The position numbers and the translations under genes are program-made. Of a DNA stretch of 64,000 nucleotides, positions 9,740 to 21,098 are shown one piece after another. Position 1 is the stretch's first letter; every line of letters starts with the position of its first letter. This stretch comes from Cryoendolithus antarcticus (taxonomy: Eukaryota > Ascomycota > Dothideomycetes > Cladosporiales > Cladosporiaceae). The notes below the pieces were generated by a model. The model saw only the letters and a program-made list of their open reading frames with translations. It had not been told where the DNA came from and did no database searches. Where the stretch lies: the NCBI GenBank assembly GCA_002077065.1, contig NAJO01000004.1, forward strand, positions 682,001 through 746,000. Reading direction: 5' to 3'.

Positions 9740-11218
9740 CTACCGCTTTCGCTCCAGCTTCGAGAGTTTCGGTGCCTGTACAACGATCTCGTCGCCTTCG
9801 CTGTCATCGTCCTCCTCTCCATCGTCGATGATGTCGTTTGCGGATGATGCATCCGTATCGTCCTCCTCTTCCTCCTCATCCTCATCAGCCAAGTCATCAC
9901 CATCGTCTGACTCGTCGGCTTCGAGATCAAGCATGCCTGGCTCCTCTTCCTCGTCGACTTCTTCCTCATCACTCTCTGCCACTTCATGCATGACACCGTT
10001 TGGCAAATCCAAGCCCTCGTCGTCAGAACCATCAGAGTCTGTGTGGTACTCTGCTGGCATACTTGACTCGGCGTTGAGCGCCTTCTTGCTCGCTTTCGAA
10101 CGCTTTGAGGACATGACATCCGCATCCGCGGTAGGATCGCTGTCCATGCCATCATCGTCCTGATCCCGGCCTTCGATGTACAGCACACCTTCATCATTGT
10201 CTTCGTCGTCTTTGAGACCAGCTGATGCAGCGAGAGTACTCCTTCGTAGTTCCAACTGTGCACCGAGCATGTCAAGCTTGCCCTTCAGTTGCAACAGTGA
10301 TTGCAAGCCATTGGCTCGTTCGCGCAGAACCTGGTTCAGCGCTTTCAGCTGCCTCATAATCTGCGGTTGAGTGACGAGATAGCCGCCGTGAGCCACGAGC
10401 GACCATTGTATCCACGTCATGAGATGGCCAGTTCGACCGGGTCTTTTGTGTATTCGCTCAGCTAGCCGTTGCATCAGGTTGCCCACAAGATGTGATTGCA
10501 AGCGTTGTATCGTGGCTCGAATGGTCTGTTGATCTATGACGGCGAAGCAAGTCTCCAATAGGTCCTTGTCGTTTGTTCGTAGTGCCTGTGTGAGTACTGT
10601 CGAAAGTGAAGTTCCGGTGTGGACGGTCATGGCTTGACTAGTCGGCGTAGGTAGTGCAATCTGCATGTCAGGCGCTGCTTGAGCGTATGCAGCTTGCACA
10701 TCGATCGTCTCCGGATGCCGAGCATGCAACATATCCCCGAAGGAAGGCTCCTCGGGCTCGGCCTCTACCTCTAGCTCATCTTCCATCTCGACATCTTCCT
10801 CTGCGCCAGCAATCATCTGCTCCGAATTTGCATGCCCATTGAGCGAAGCCACTCCACCCCGCTCGTCCATAACGCCCTCATCCTCCTCATCGCTGCTTTC
10901 CTCCTCCGCACTGGAGATATCAATCACCTCCCTGTGCCCATTCACCGCCTCCGCTACCTCGGCAGGTGCCACTACAGCAGTGCTTTCATCCACCCTCGCA
11001 CTCCGCCTATCCAACACACCATTCGTCAGCTTCGCCTCCAGCTTCCTCCCCTGTCGAGCGTCATCATCCACTAAGAACTTGAGACCATCGGACTTTGGCG
11101 TCGGCACGTGAGAGCTTTTCAAACGCTTTGAGGATGGAGGTGCAGCTGCGTCGCTTGTCTGAGGGGCTGGCCGGGCGTCGGGTTGCCGGCGACTATGTGT
11201 CCGCTTGGCGACGCTCAT
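9740..11218 (-). CDS. Utp12-domain protein, small-subunit processome
   Basis: 492 aa, single exon, start ATG 11218. The N-terminal about 190 residues are disordered, with a basic nuclear-localisation-like start (AKRTHSRR, SSKRLKSS) and acidic Ser/Glu tracts. Residues about 200-325 form the helical Utp12 domain (SLSTVLTQALRTNDKDLLET ... TGHLMTWIQWSLVAHGGYL). The C-terminal third is very acidic (long Asp/Glu runs) and ends in a basic LSKLERKR. In yeast, Utp12-domain proteins such as Utp5 act in the t-UTP/UtpA and UtpB modules for pre-18S rRNA synthesis and processing in the nucleolus. The WD40 repeats of metazoan WDR43 are absent here, so assignment to Utp5 specifically is tentative. Confidence 0.85.
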   Translation of the reverse strand: MSVAKRTHSRRQPDARPAPQTSDAAAPPSSKRLKSSHVPTPKSDGLKFLVDDDARQGRKLEAKLTNGVLDRRSARVDESTAVVAPAEVAEAVNGHREVIDISSAEEESSDEEDEGVMDERGGVASLNGHANSEQMIAGAEEDVEMEDELEVEAEPEEPSFGDMLHARHPETIDVQAAYAQAAPDMQIALPTPTSQAMTVHTGTSLSTVLTQALRTNDKDLLETCFAVIDQQTIRATIQRLQSHLVGNLMQRLAERIHKRPGRTGHLMTWIQWSLVAHGGYLVTQPQIMRQLKALNQVLRERANGLQSLLQLKGKLDMLGAQLELRRSTLAASAGLKDDEDNDEGVLYIEGRDQDDDGMDSDPTADADVMSSKRSKASKKALNAESSMPAEYHTDSDGSDDEGLDLPNGVMHEVAESDEEEVDEEEEPGMLDLEADESDDGDDLADEDEEEEEDDTDASSANDIIDDGEEDDDSEGDEIVVQAPKLSKLERKR

Positions 11219-12383
11219 GGTGAGTACATTACTGCTATTGAGATGCAGTAGGAAAAGTTGCACAGGATATGAGACTTAGCTGGATGTCGTCAGAACTCTT
11301 TGACTTTCTCATTGGCGACGAATTTTGTCAGGATCCACTGGGCTTGAACGGGATTAGCGTGCGAATTCTTGGCCGGCTAAGTCAGCTTCGAGACATGTCA
11401 TGGAAAGTGAGTGCTATGTTTCGCATAGAACAAGGCAGACCTGCGGAAATCACGAGACATTACTTGTCGATGTTGGCTCTGTAGCTTAGAGATTGACAGC
11501 AGTAGTAGAGTGCATCCAACTCGCAGACAGTACTGGACTACTCTTGCTCCTCGGTACTGTAGCCTGAGGCATTCATGCATGGTCGATGGCGAACAGTCTT
11601 GAGTCTCGGGCCGGGCTGCAGCGAGCCTCGAAGTGCAGCTGAAGCTATAAGATACAATACGGATCGACCGCTCCACCATCCACCACGTGGCTAGCAAGGC
11701 AGCTGCATTCAAGTCAGTGGCATTGCGAGAAAGCTCGAACAACAATAAATACACGGCGTGCATAAACTCCGGCGCGGCGGCGGGCAATCTCGACTCGCTA
11801 GCTTCACCCGCCGAGTCGGGACCACCTCCGCCTTCTTGCAATCACTCCAGCACCACTTGACCCCTTCACACCTCGACTTCAAGGCCACAAGGCCGGCATC
11901 ATTACATGCACAGCCTCTTACAAATCCCATCACCTCAATCACCAGGCGGTCATCTTCTTCACTGCAGCCTATTCTTCACCAAGAGTCACGTGTGATCGGC
12001 GGCTCGGCACGAAAGTTGACTAGCGCGCTTCGCATCGATAAGAACATTTCCCTCCAAAGCCGAACCTGAACTTCTGTTCGATCGCCGAGCCACACACCAC
12101 CCACCGACTTCGCGCTTACGCATCGACCTCTTTTTTGACCCTCCCGCAACCACCCCATCCAACCAATTTCACCTTACATCACCACCTTTACACGTGCAAC
12201 CATTTGCACATCTACGCGCCGCATCACATCCATCACACATCGGCTCCATTCAATTTGTTTGTGCGACTCGCGCGCAAACATCGACACGCGACTCGCTGCT
12301 GCGCGTCTGCAGGGCGGAATTTACCGCTGCACGTCAGTGAAGTCACGTGGGTTGGTCATCATTCACTTGCTTGACCTGCAACC
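11219..12383. promoter_or_regulatory. divergent region upstream of the Utp12 gene and BDF1
   Basis: No protein-like frame. The right half (about 12060-12383) is pyrimidine-rich and ATG-poor, as expected for a long BDF1 leader. CACGTG cores occur near 11985 and 12343. The region is shared by two divergent growth-related genes, but co-regulation is only inferred. Confidence 0.45.
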
Positions 12384-15141
12384 ATGGCTTCGGATCTTGC
12401 GCAAGGCGCAGCTGTGCCTCAGCTTGATGGCGCTGATGCTTTACCGCCGCCACAGACTGATGTACCCCAGACCAACGGGTAAGTCATCCACTCACTGCGC
12501 AGAAGCCTAATCGCGTATTTAGCGCTTTACCTCATTCACTCATTCATCTTCCTTTCGCTTCGCATACTGATCACATGATCGCCGAGGCTTACGCACCACA
12601 CGTACTGATACTTCTCGCAGCTCACACGACACCATGCATCAACAAATTACCCCGCCTAATCAAGACGCATTCATGGAGAACGGGTCGATATCACATACGA
12701 AAGAGGCGACCTTGAACCTCAAGGAGCCCGCCTCGCTTCCGGATGCGCCAGTGGTAGAGTCCGTCGCACTTGAGGATCACAGTACCGGCATCGCTCCTGT
12801 CACAGACTTCATTCCAGCGAATGCGCCCAGCCTCGACAATGCCACCCCAGATCCGAGCGCACCGATGGGAGACGTCGTTGCAGAGGTAGACGGTGTCGTT
12901 CATGACCAGGTAGGTGCTAGCGTTGATGAAGTCGCCGCCGCAGCACCGCCGGCGTCGATCGCAGAGCCTACGCTTCCTGGATCACTGCCTACGGCGCCAG
13001 AGTCGCTCGATGCGAAGTTGCCACCGTCAGCAGAGTCGGCGATGTCGAACGGCTCGGCAGACGCGGTTGAGGCGACTTCGGACGCAGACGCCAGGCCAGA
13101 CATCACTCCAGTAGATTCCGTTGCGCAAGACACAGTCTCATCCAGCCTTGTGCGCAATCGCGATGAGTTCGAAGAGGACGCTGAACCGGTTGCGAAGCGC
13201 GCAAAGCTCGAGGACTCCAACGATGAGAAGCCGCATGTGCCAGAGCATTCAATCGAGCCCGCAGCTTCAGTCGAGGCAGTCGATACAACCATGGAGGATG
13301 CGCCGCTAGCATCTCCGCAGCCGGAGGTTCCCAGCACCGAGACGGCCGTGCCTGCGCCTGCAGAGACCGCCACTACCAATGCTGCTAAGTACAGCACTGC
13401 GCCCGTGACGCTACCGCAGAAGAACTTCCTCCTTGACAAGCTAAAGAACAATAAGAAAACGAAGCACGCGATGTTCTTTCTCGAACCTGTCGACCCAGTG
13501 AAATTGAACATTCCCACTTACCACGACATTGTCAAGCACCCCATGGATTTGGGCACACTGGAGACGAAGCTCAAGAACGGTGAGTATCCCTCCGTGCAAG
13601 CCTTCGCGGACGACTTCCATCTCATCGTGGACAACTGCCGCACGTTCAACGGCGAGACACATGCCGTGACAGTGGCAGCCAAGAACATGCTGGCGTACTT
13701 CGATCGCTTCATGGGCTCTGTACCTCCAGCGAACTTGTCGAGTTTGCCAAAGCAGGTCAAGAAGCAGTCGCCAGTCCCGAAAGCAGCTCCGCCGCGTCGA
13801 GAGACTCGTCCGCCGCCACCTCCACCTGCGCCGCCAGTCTCCAGATCCGAGTCGTTTGCGCTGCAGTCCGATGGCACGCCTCAGATTCGTCGAGACTCAC
13901 AGACGAAGCGGCCTGCTCGCGCGATCAAGCCACCTCCCAATCGTGAGCTCACGTATGCGAAGCCAAGGCGCAAGGAGCACATGCTCGAGTTGAAGTTCTG
14001 TGAGTTCGTGCTGGAGGAGTTGCGCAACCCCGTGAAGAGCCCCAACAATCACATCTTCCTCGCGCCTGTCGATCCAGTGGCCTTGAATATCCCGCACTAT
14101 CGCCAGATAGTCAAGGATCCCATGGACTTGGCAACGATGGGCCAAAAGCTCAAGCAAGGCCAGTACAGCAAGGCACGCGAGTTCAAGAACGACTTTGATC
14201 TCATGATTGAGAACTGCCTCAAGTTCAACCCAGTTGGCAATCCAGTCCGGGACATCGGTATCGAATTTAGGAGGGTGTTCGAAGCTCTCTGGCTGCAGAA
14301 GGACAAATGGGAGCGCAACAACAAGCCCAAGCCATCTGGATCTAGTGGCTCCGGTGGCGGCGGCGATAGTGACGCCGACGAAGACGAGGAGGAAGATGAG
14401 GAGGACGAGGATGATGCGCCTGACGATGGTGATGCGAAGACCATTGCCGCGTTATCGAAGCAACTCGCCACCCTCCAGAACCAGCTTGGTCTCATGGTAG
14501 AGAAGAAGGGCGCCAAAGCCGCGAAAGCCAAGACCGGTGCCGCCAAGAGCCATAAGAAGAAGCCTCCCGTTCCTGCCTTCAAGCCAGCTCCAGCGAAGTC
14601 CAGCAGCGCGCCTAAGGCTAAGCCCAAGAAGCTCAAGCCTGTGACGTACGAAGAGAAGCAGGAAATCTCCAGCGCCGTCGAGCAGATGAACGAGAGCCAG
14701 ATCGAGACGCTAACCGGCATCATTACGACGAATTGTAAGAAATACGCCAACATGGGTGCCGAGATGGAGCTCGAGATCGATGATCTTCCTGATGACGTAC
14801 AGCGTCTGCTGCTCAAGCATGTGCGCTCCATCTTCGGCCGTCGCACTACCACACGTATGTCTTCGCCTGATGACATCGCGGCCGTAGATGACGATGACTT
14901 CGAGCCTTCTGAGCGTGTTGGCCGTGGTGGCGTCGGTGGTAGCAGCGGCAACAAGCGTAAGAAGCACAAGCCCATGGGCAAGCGCGAGCAGCAGGCCAGT
15001 ATCGATCAGTTGAAGGACAAGCTGAACGCTTTCAACCAGCCGATCGGGAGCGAAAGCCAGAGTCCTGCCAGCTATGGCAACCAGGCGCAGGGTGGCGAAA
15101 CTTCCGGGGACGAGCCGAGCGATGAGAGTGAGGAGGAGTAG
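12384..15141 (+). CDS. BDF1: BET-family double-bromodomain chromatin factor
   Basis: Two exons, 12384-12478 and 12621-15141 (GT-AG intron of 142 nt, donor GTAAGT), 871 aa. The junction completes a Gly codon and continues in frame. An acidic, Ala/Pro-rich N-terminus of about 290 residues holds an AKRAKLED-type nuclear signal. Bromodomain 1 spans about 296-400 and bromodomain 2 about 482-595; the acetyl-lysine-binding Asn is present in both (CRTFN, CLKFN). An acidic linker and Lys-rich tract follow, then the extra-terminal (ET) domain at about 705-772 (QMNESQIETLTGII). The tail is Ser/Glu-rich with a KRKKHK patch. Yeast Bdf1 binds acetylated H4, works with TFIID and excludes Sir-mediated silencing. 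Confidence 0.95.
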
Positions 15142-16341
15142 AGGCGCGGCTTTAGGGAGGTAGTGACTGGTGGCTGCTGCGGATGCTTGCTGCTTGTCTT
15201 GCCATGACCTTGATGGCACGGCGGCTGACGTGACCGGCCTGCAGCGCGGACACATATACCGGTCATTGGCCAGTCCAGCTATTGCTTGGCGGATAGTGTA
15301 ATTGTACGATACCCTACGACGTGGATGACAAAATTGGCGGGTAGTCCGAGGCTCCTGATGGCGTGGTTGGCTGCTGCCTTTGGCTTGGTGGCTCCGATCA
15401 TTGCTATCGGCAGGTCAGCAGGACAGCTCCCTTGCTGAGCACAGGAGGGTGTTGTTTTGATAGGCGATAGAAAACCCAGAATGCAATCTGGTATTACCAA
15501 CTCTTTCTCATGGCTGCAGTAAAATGTGCTGGGTTGCTTGCTTGTTGGCCTGGCGTCTCCCCAATCCCTCGTGGCAAACTGTGCTCGTGGTGTCGTAGTT
15601 TATCTCGTCGCGCAGCGTTCCCGTCATGGCGGATTATGGTGATATCGTAGCACTGCCATGGTGGATGAGGCTCCTCATATTCGCTGTGCATACCCATGTC
15701 CGCCGGTTCGTTGGCGATATGAGCCAAGCGGCGGTCTTGACACTGGTCTTGTGGTGTGCGTGCATGTTGGTGGGTGTCCCTCGAGTCCGCTTGTGCCTTG
15801 CCCGGCCACTTAGCCTTCTCTTATGGCGTTATACTTGCTCGTGCTGCCTCGTGTGTTGCATGTCGGTTGCTATTCCCTTCACAGTTCAAGATCAACAAGC
15901 CGTATGATCGCACAAGCCAGTACAGGACACAATCATTCACGATAACGACCTGCGGCACAGCACTGCACATATAGCATAGTGCCGAGACATCACGTGCCGT
16001 GATAAGGTAAGATCTCAACCCTCTCCAACTCCCGATTGCGCTAGCCACCCCGCACTACCAAGGGTACTCTATCAAGCTTTTTGGGCGATTCACGCCCGTT
16101 CCTCGGAGGAACATGCAGATTCGCGGCGATCATTGGCGATGCGCGCGTGACGTATTGATTCCAAAGGAACGGTGGTACGCATTGACTGTAATACCTCACG
16201 TTCGTTCCCTTTTTACATTGCATTGACCATTGGAAATGTACTCATGGGCTCGGGAGTACGGCGCATGAAAACGACCAGCATTCCACGGGATTTCGGATTC
16301 GCATTACCAGGGCATGGGAATTTGCAAAAGGGCATCGCATC
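15142..16341. other. intergenic, no gene seen
   Basis: 1.2 kb without convincing coding sequence on either strand. It contains a perfect 15-bp inverted repeat ATCACGTGCCGTGAT at 15989-16003 and, at its right end, a 26-codon upstream ORF described separately. Confidence 0.45.
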
Positions 16342-16345
16342 ATGA
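16265..16345 (+). other. upstream ORF overlapping the next start (ATGA)
   Basis: A 26-aa frame starting MKTTSIPRDFGF whose TGA stop overlaps the ATG of the Gag1-like gene (positions 16342-16345 read ATGA). This is a classic arrangement for termination-reinitiation control. It could instead be a first coding exon with an intron I cannot place. Confidence 0.35.
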
Positions 16346-17325
16346 CGCTTCATCTGGGATTACCGCACCATTCGAGGAGTGCTGAGCAGCAGGAGGAGAT
16401 TCGAGAGGCGAGACGGTTGATCAAGGAGAAGGTTAGGGTGGACTGGGAGTATCCGACTCTACCTGCGTATCAATCCTCTGGCCGGATCGCCACGCCTGCG
16501 ACTGTTGGAGGCTTTCGCTTTCGTGCGAGTAGTAGTGGGAGGAGAGACTCCGTCAACGCGGAGGCACTGCAATGGAGAGAGCGGGACTACTCGTCTGACG
16601 AGAAGGAGGATGAGGTGGCGAGTGTGGGTTCGGTAGGGTCTAAGAGCAGCAAAGGAAGCAAAAAGCAGATCTTCAAGTTCGAAGGGCCAGATAGCGTGGG
16701 CACTGAGATTGCTGCTCGGAAGGCAGTGAAAAGGAAGCGAAGGGATGAAACCTTACATGCCGAGATGACCTGGAATGACGGTCTGGAGCACTGGATCGCG
16801 AGGAGAGATTCTTGGTGTGGCGCTGTGGTGTCGTCTGAAGGCGTGCGACATCTGCCGCTCGAGGGTCCTGACATGGAGTCTACATCAGAATCTGCAGAAT
16901 CGACACCGCGCTCTTCGACCTCTTCGAGCCCGCCGCATTCATCATCGACTGGCGGCACTTCGCCACTGCCGATAGAGCGACTGAGTCTTGTCCGGACGAA
17001 CGAAGCCACCACAACACTAGTCCCGGTCATGCCTCTCATCCTCCCAAATCACCCGGTGCGACGCCGTCTCTCGCCTGCAGTATACCCCGAGATCTACAGC
17101 AAGATCATCCAGCAATCTCGCACTCCCTCTGTGCCGGTGAATTTGAAGATCATGATCGAGGCTGCTGTGCGAGGTTGGAAGGATGATGGAGAGTGGCCAC
17201 CAAAGCCTGGCATGATCGAGAAAAGTATCGGGAGGAAGAAGGGCGGCGCAACGGGTTTGGGATTGAGGGATGGTGTCAAGGCTGTGGGAAGGGTGTTGAG
17301 GATCACGGGAACGGAGAAGGGCTGA
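16342..17325 (+). CDS. Gag1-like clamp domain (DUF4050) protein
   Basis: 327 aa, one exon from ATG 16342. After a polar N-terminus with a Lys-rich KAVKRKRRDE patch, the conserved blocks are EMTWNDGLEHWIARRDSWCGA (about 142-162) and, after a Ser/Thr/Pro-rich spacer, YPEIYSKIIQQSRTPSVPVN with EAAVRGWKDDGEWPPKP (about 252-293). These two blocks are the signature of the fungal DUF4050/Gag1-like clamp family. In fission yeast the family member is linked to nutrient-responsive TOR regulation; whether this one shares that role is inference. The C-terminus is basic (GRKKGG). The overlapping upstream ORF hints at translational control. Confidence 0.8.
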   Translation: MTLHLGLPHHSRSAEQQEEIREARRLIKEKVRVDWEYPTLPAYQSSGRIATPATVGGFRFRASSSGRRDSVNAEALQWRERDYSSDEKEDEVASVGSVGSKSSKGSKKQIFKFEGPDSVGTEIAARKAVKRKRRDETLHAEMTWNDGLEHWIARRDSWCGAVVSSEGVRHLPLEGPDMESTSESAESTPRSSTSSSPPHSSSTGGTSPLPIERLSLVRTNEATTTLVPVMPLILPNHPVRRRLSPAVYPEIYSKIIQQSRTPSVPVNLKIMIEAAVRGWKDDGEWPPKPGMIEKSIGRKKGGATGLGLRDGVKAVGRVLRITGTEKG

Positions 17326-18175
17326 GAGGTCGTTGGTGCATGAGGCTTTCGCCGATCACCTAGCTGCTTTCCCTACGACTCGGGGCTGTGTCACGAGTGT
17401 TGTGCGAAGATGTCGCATCCGCGTAATCGAGATTGCCAAGATCTCGTCGCTGCGCATGAAGTCTGCGCTGCCAGACCAGGTGTCAGTCGCACCTTCCCAA
17501 CCACGAGTACCGTACTGCGCTCCTTCCTCACCCGCTACAACTTGCTACACCTCGCCGCCGCCTCCGCGATTGGCTCGCTTGCGAACACGCTAGCAAACTG
17601 GCCTCCGCCTTCGCTACGACTTGCTGTGCAGATTCGCTGTGAACCTCATTACCGCCAAGTCACGTGCAACAGTCGTCTACGGCATGTCGAGCAGCAGCTT
17701 TTGTTACATTCACTGACCGGATCACGAATTGCGAGCAAGTCCGCCTAAAAGGAGGCGTTGTATCAACAGAGACAGTCGCTGCAGCAACAAGAAGAAAACC
17801 CTCACTTACGGAGGCAGTAATATGAGGCATTCAACAGGCGTGCACGAGACAATACGGACTCGCACAGCATTGCGCAGACACGACTCTCGTCATGTCTCGG
17901 CCAGTACAGAGAGCCAAGACATGACAGACCGAGTCTCGATTGAAAATGGAACCAGGACAATGTCTCGGCTCGAAGACTGTCTGACCACATCACACCTCAC
18001 GTGTCGAAGTAGCAGATGACTCCCCAAGTCCTGACCCAGTACTCTGTCCCCGACCTTACGACCTCTTCTGTACAGCTCACCAAATCGCCATCTACAGGTA
18101 CAGCAGAGTCAAGGTATAGTCACATCGGCCTGGTGCCTGTTTCCAACTTTCCCTGTCGATTTTCTATCATCAACT
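17326..18175. other. intergenic, no gene seen
   Basis: About 850 bp with only short shadow frames. A run of about 350 bp before 18176 is stop-rich and likely promoter plus leader of the next gene. CACGTG cores lie near 17658 and 17997. Confidence 0.4.
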
Positions 18176-20119
18176 ATGCATTTCTCCTGCTTCTCGTCTG
18201 CGCCGAGTCATACGATCACTGAGAAAGACTGGATGCGACCAAGCCGCGACAGTTTTGTGTCAGCCCGCATCAAGTGGTGGAACTCGAAAGCTGCTGGCGA
18301 TGCTCTGAGTCTCCAGCAGACTCTTCCGACGAACTACTTTCGCGCCAATAAGCTTAAGGAACTTCTCGCTTCCTTCGCACACAAGTCTCCCGATATTGGT
18401 GACGATGATGCAGAGTCGAAAGGGTGCTTTGGACTGTTCGCTGGACGCAAGAAGGCACCCGAATCCGAGCTGGCACCACAACGGAATTTTACGGTGAGGC
18501 ACTCGTCAATACAAGCCGGGGAACAGAGACGGGCGCGTATAGACGCTGCAAAAGCTCGCAGGCAATATTCAGTGGCGCAAACGCAAGCACATCTCCCTGC
18601 TCTGTCAGAGGAAGACATTGAGCGGATACCTGCCAAGTCGCTGGATCACCCACTCATTCGCGATAGTATACATCTGGGGCTAATTGTACAACAGAGAGAT
18701 CCTGGTATTCACCGGATTTCCGGACTGGAACAAGATACTTTGCCAGGTGCGGAGCAGCTCCGTATTGTGGTCTCTGATAAGTCGAAATTGATGTGCTCAT
18801 CTCCAGCATTCTCGATCGTACCCTCGCTGTACGCGACCAGCGAAGGGAAGGAAGAAGGACCAACAACGGCGGCCACGGCACATGCAAAAGCCTCAGCTGG
18901 TTCTGAGGCCAATGCTACCGCTCTGCCATCTCACGGCGCAGATGTCTCCCGACGCAGCATTGACGGCAATTCTGAGGAAGTCGAGACGGGCCTAGAGGCT
19001 GTTTCTCAAAGACCTTTGTCTTGGTATCGCAAGAAGAGCAAGAACAGCAATAACCGGAAACGGTCACGCCCGGACAAAGGGCATCAGCATATACACTCGA
19101 GCTCCTCGTCAGGTACGAGCGAGACGCCGAGTGCATCCCTTGTTGGCTCAGATTCGACACGCAGCTCGACGCCGCCATCTACAGTCGCTGTTCAAGCATC
19201 TCCAGAGATTGAGCCTGCTTGCCACAAACAGATATCCCTTCTTCGCGCATCCTCTTCTGCAAGCCCAGCCTACGTCTCAGACGACAAAGGAAACATCGAA
19301 CGAGTCGCCAGCATCAGAGCGAAAGTCCCCATGGACACTACGGACTCCAAGACGGGACTTACCCACTCCACCAGCCTGCTTCCCGGTGGATCGGCTTCAC
19401 CCCGTACGGCTGTAATTCGCAAGCCAGTACCTGGATCATACCCTACCAGTGTGGCTGAATGGTCTCCCAAGTTCGATCAGTCGATGGTGAACGCCAACAA
19501 AAAGGGTGCTCCAAAGCTCTACACCGCGTACCACCCCAGCTTCGCGAAGAGCATTGGCGAAGATCCTCTGTACCAGACGCCTGGCGAGCTTGCTATCGAG
19601 TCTCAGGAACACCGCAGTGACAAAGATATCGATGCCGAGATCCCAGACTTTGATGCTGGACCCGACGCCGTCGCCGCCAAGTATGTTGCCGATCTCGACA
19701 AAGGTGTAGTTGGCGAGAAGCTCCCTGTTTCAACGCAGACTGCCCGTCAGCTACGCAGCAGCCGGCAACTTGCTCAGTTGAAGCGTTCATCCGCAGTGCA
19801 CAAGTCCTCTCCCAGCTCATCACCTCGCACCCCTAAGCCGCACCGCATGAACTCCAATCGCTACCCCGTTCACTCACCTGAGACGGCGCGGAAGTTCTCT
19901 GCCATGCCGATGTACACTCGTGGTGGTCAGGACAAGGGCGAGACGTGGGATCAGAAGCGGAAGGAGGACAAAGCGCTGGTTGACAAGGAGCGCAAGAAGG
20001 CTGCGAAGCTTGCCCTGAAGGAGGCGAAGGCGCATACTGAGAAGCATGCTGGGGATGACTGTGGAAACTGCGACAGCTGCAAAGGGGCGAGACTGGGCCA
20101 GCAGATGATGATCTTGTAG
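18176..20119 (+). CDS. large Ser-rich hypothetical protein
   Basis: 647 aa, single open frame from ATG 18176. I do not recognise a family. The N-terminus (MHFSCFSS..., then a WMRPSRDSFVSARIKWWNSK stretch) and a GCFGLFAGRKK segment look structured. Residues about 230-560 are disordered, Ser/Pro/Thr-rich and probably heavily phosphorylated. A Lys/Glu/Ala helix (DKALVDKERKKAAKLALKEA) near the end suggests a coiled coil. The last residues contain CGNCDSCKG, a CxxCxxC arrangement that could bind metal. The high Ser content and basic patches would suit a cytoplasmic or nuclear regulatory scaffold, but this is a guess. Confidence 0.7.
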   Translation: MHFSCFSSAPSHTITEKDWMRPSRDSFVSARIKWWNSKAAGDALSLQQTLPTNYFRANKLKELLASFAHKSPDIGDDDAESKGCFGLFAGRKKAPESELAPQRNFTVRHSSIQAGEQRRARIDAAKARRQYSVAQTQAHLPALSEEDIERIPAKSLDHPLIRDSIHLGLIVQQRDPGIHRISGLEQDTLPGAEQLRIVVSDKSKLMCSSPAFSIVPSLYATSEGKEEGPTTAATAHAKASAGSEANATALPSHGADVSRRSIDGNSEEVETGLEAVSQRPLSWYRKKSKNSNNRKRSRPDKGHQHIHSSSSSGTSETPSASLVGSDSTRSSTPPSTVAVQASPEIEPACHKQISLLRASSSASPAYVSDDKGNIERVASIRAKVPMDTTDSKTGLTHSTSLLPGGSASPRTAVIRKPVPGSYPTSVAEWSPKFDQSMVNANKKGAPKLYTAYHPSFAKSIGEDPLYQTPGELAIESQEHRSDKDIDAEIPDFDAGPDAVAAKYVADLDKGVVGEKLPVSTQTARQLRSSRQLAQLKRSSAVHKSSPSSSPRTPKPHRMNSNRYPVHSPETARKFSAMPMYTRGGQDKGETWDQKRKEDKALVDKERKKAAKLALKEAKAHTEKHAGDDCGNCDSCKGARLGQQMMIL

Positions 20120-20405
20120 GCTGATGCACAATATGAGTGCAGTTTTAGTCACTCTGGTCGTTCGGCATACTGCAGTTGCATACCTATCTTACTATAATTG
20201 AAGCTCGCTCGTCTCATCGTTGAAATTCGTGCCTTCGTGTTGATGTCCATTGCACCCAGGAGCATTGCGAGTGCTCATATCCAAGCACTAACGCTGAAAA
20301 GAAAATAATCATTCTTTTTAAGCATCTCATCGTAGACGGTTGCATTCGCGGCCGTTTGCCACCCTCGTACTGCTGATAACTCACGCATCGCTCCTCGTCA
20401 GGCTC

Positions 20406-21098
20406 TCACAAACACCCCATCCTCTCAATCTCATCCCACAGCTCCCATCCAATTACGTCCCGCCCACTAGCGTCTCCATAGCCAACCCAGTCCTCCCACT
20501 CCTTGCTCTCGCCAACGCCGAACTCCCATTCTCCAACCACATGGTTTCTTTCAAACACTTCCTCCTCCCGGATCTCCAGGTAGAAGTCCTCGAATGCGTA
20601 CTGCGGAAGCACGTTGCGATGCTGCCAGTTGACCGTCTCATTGCCCGGCATGCGAGGCAGTGGGAGAAAACGTCTGTGAAGGGCGTCTGTCGCTATGCGG
20701 TCATCACCTTCATACTTCAGCTCCGAGCGTGAGGGCCAAGGGGCGAGGGGCTGGAAGGTAGATGTGTAGGCGGGAGTGAAGAGAGTCTTGATGCCGAGAA
20801 CCAACGAGTGATTCGACGTTAGAGCATCGAGTGAAACATTCGAGTCTTTCGTCAGGATGCCACTGAAGGGCAGGCGGATGATAGGCGGCGACATCGCCTG
20901 ACGGATCTTTGCGAGTCTGTAGGCGGCCAAAAAGGTGGCATACTCGATCTGATGGCGGATGAGCTCTTGGGCAGTCGAGGGGAAGAAGGGTGAGTTGCGG
21001 CAGATCTTGATCTTCGCGCTCGTGAGACTCGTGTCTTTCTTCTTGTCGAGGACTGCTGGGTTGATCCACTTGCGGGAGTTGCCGTATGTCAAGGCCAT
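20406..21098 (-). CDS. hypothetical protein
   Basis: 230 aa from ATG 21098, uninterrupted. No family recognised. It begins MALTYGNSRKWINPAVLDKK, has an alpha-helical middle (AQELIRHQIEYATFLAAYRLAKIRQAM) and a Trp-, Glu- and Gly-rich C-terminal third (EWEFGVGESKEWEDWVGYG). No signal peptide or membrane segment is visible. Balanced composition and length argue for a real gene; it may be lineage-restricted. Its 3' end faces the preceding hypothetical gene, with a 286-bp convergent gap. Confidence 0.65.
   Translation of the reverse strand: MALTYGNSRKWINPAVLDKKKDTSLTSAKIKICRNSPFFPSTAQELIRHQIEYATFLAAYRLAKIRQAMSPPIIRLPFSGILTKDSNVSLDALTSNHSLVLGIKTLFTPAYTSTFQPLAPWPSRSELKYEGDDRIATDALHRRFLPLPRMPGNETVNWQHRNVLPQYAFEDFYLEIREEEVFERNHVVGEWEFGVGESKEWEDWVGYGDASGRDVIGWELWDEIERMGCL

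Noticed and set aside
14097..14981. 294-codon open frame antisense to BDF1
   Set aside because: Ser-, Pro- and Leu-rich shadow of the acidic and bromodomain-coding strand; the sense strand is unambiguous.
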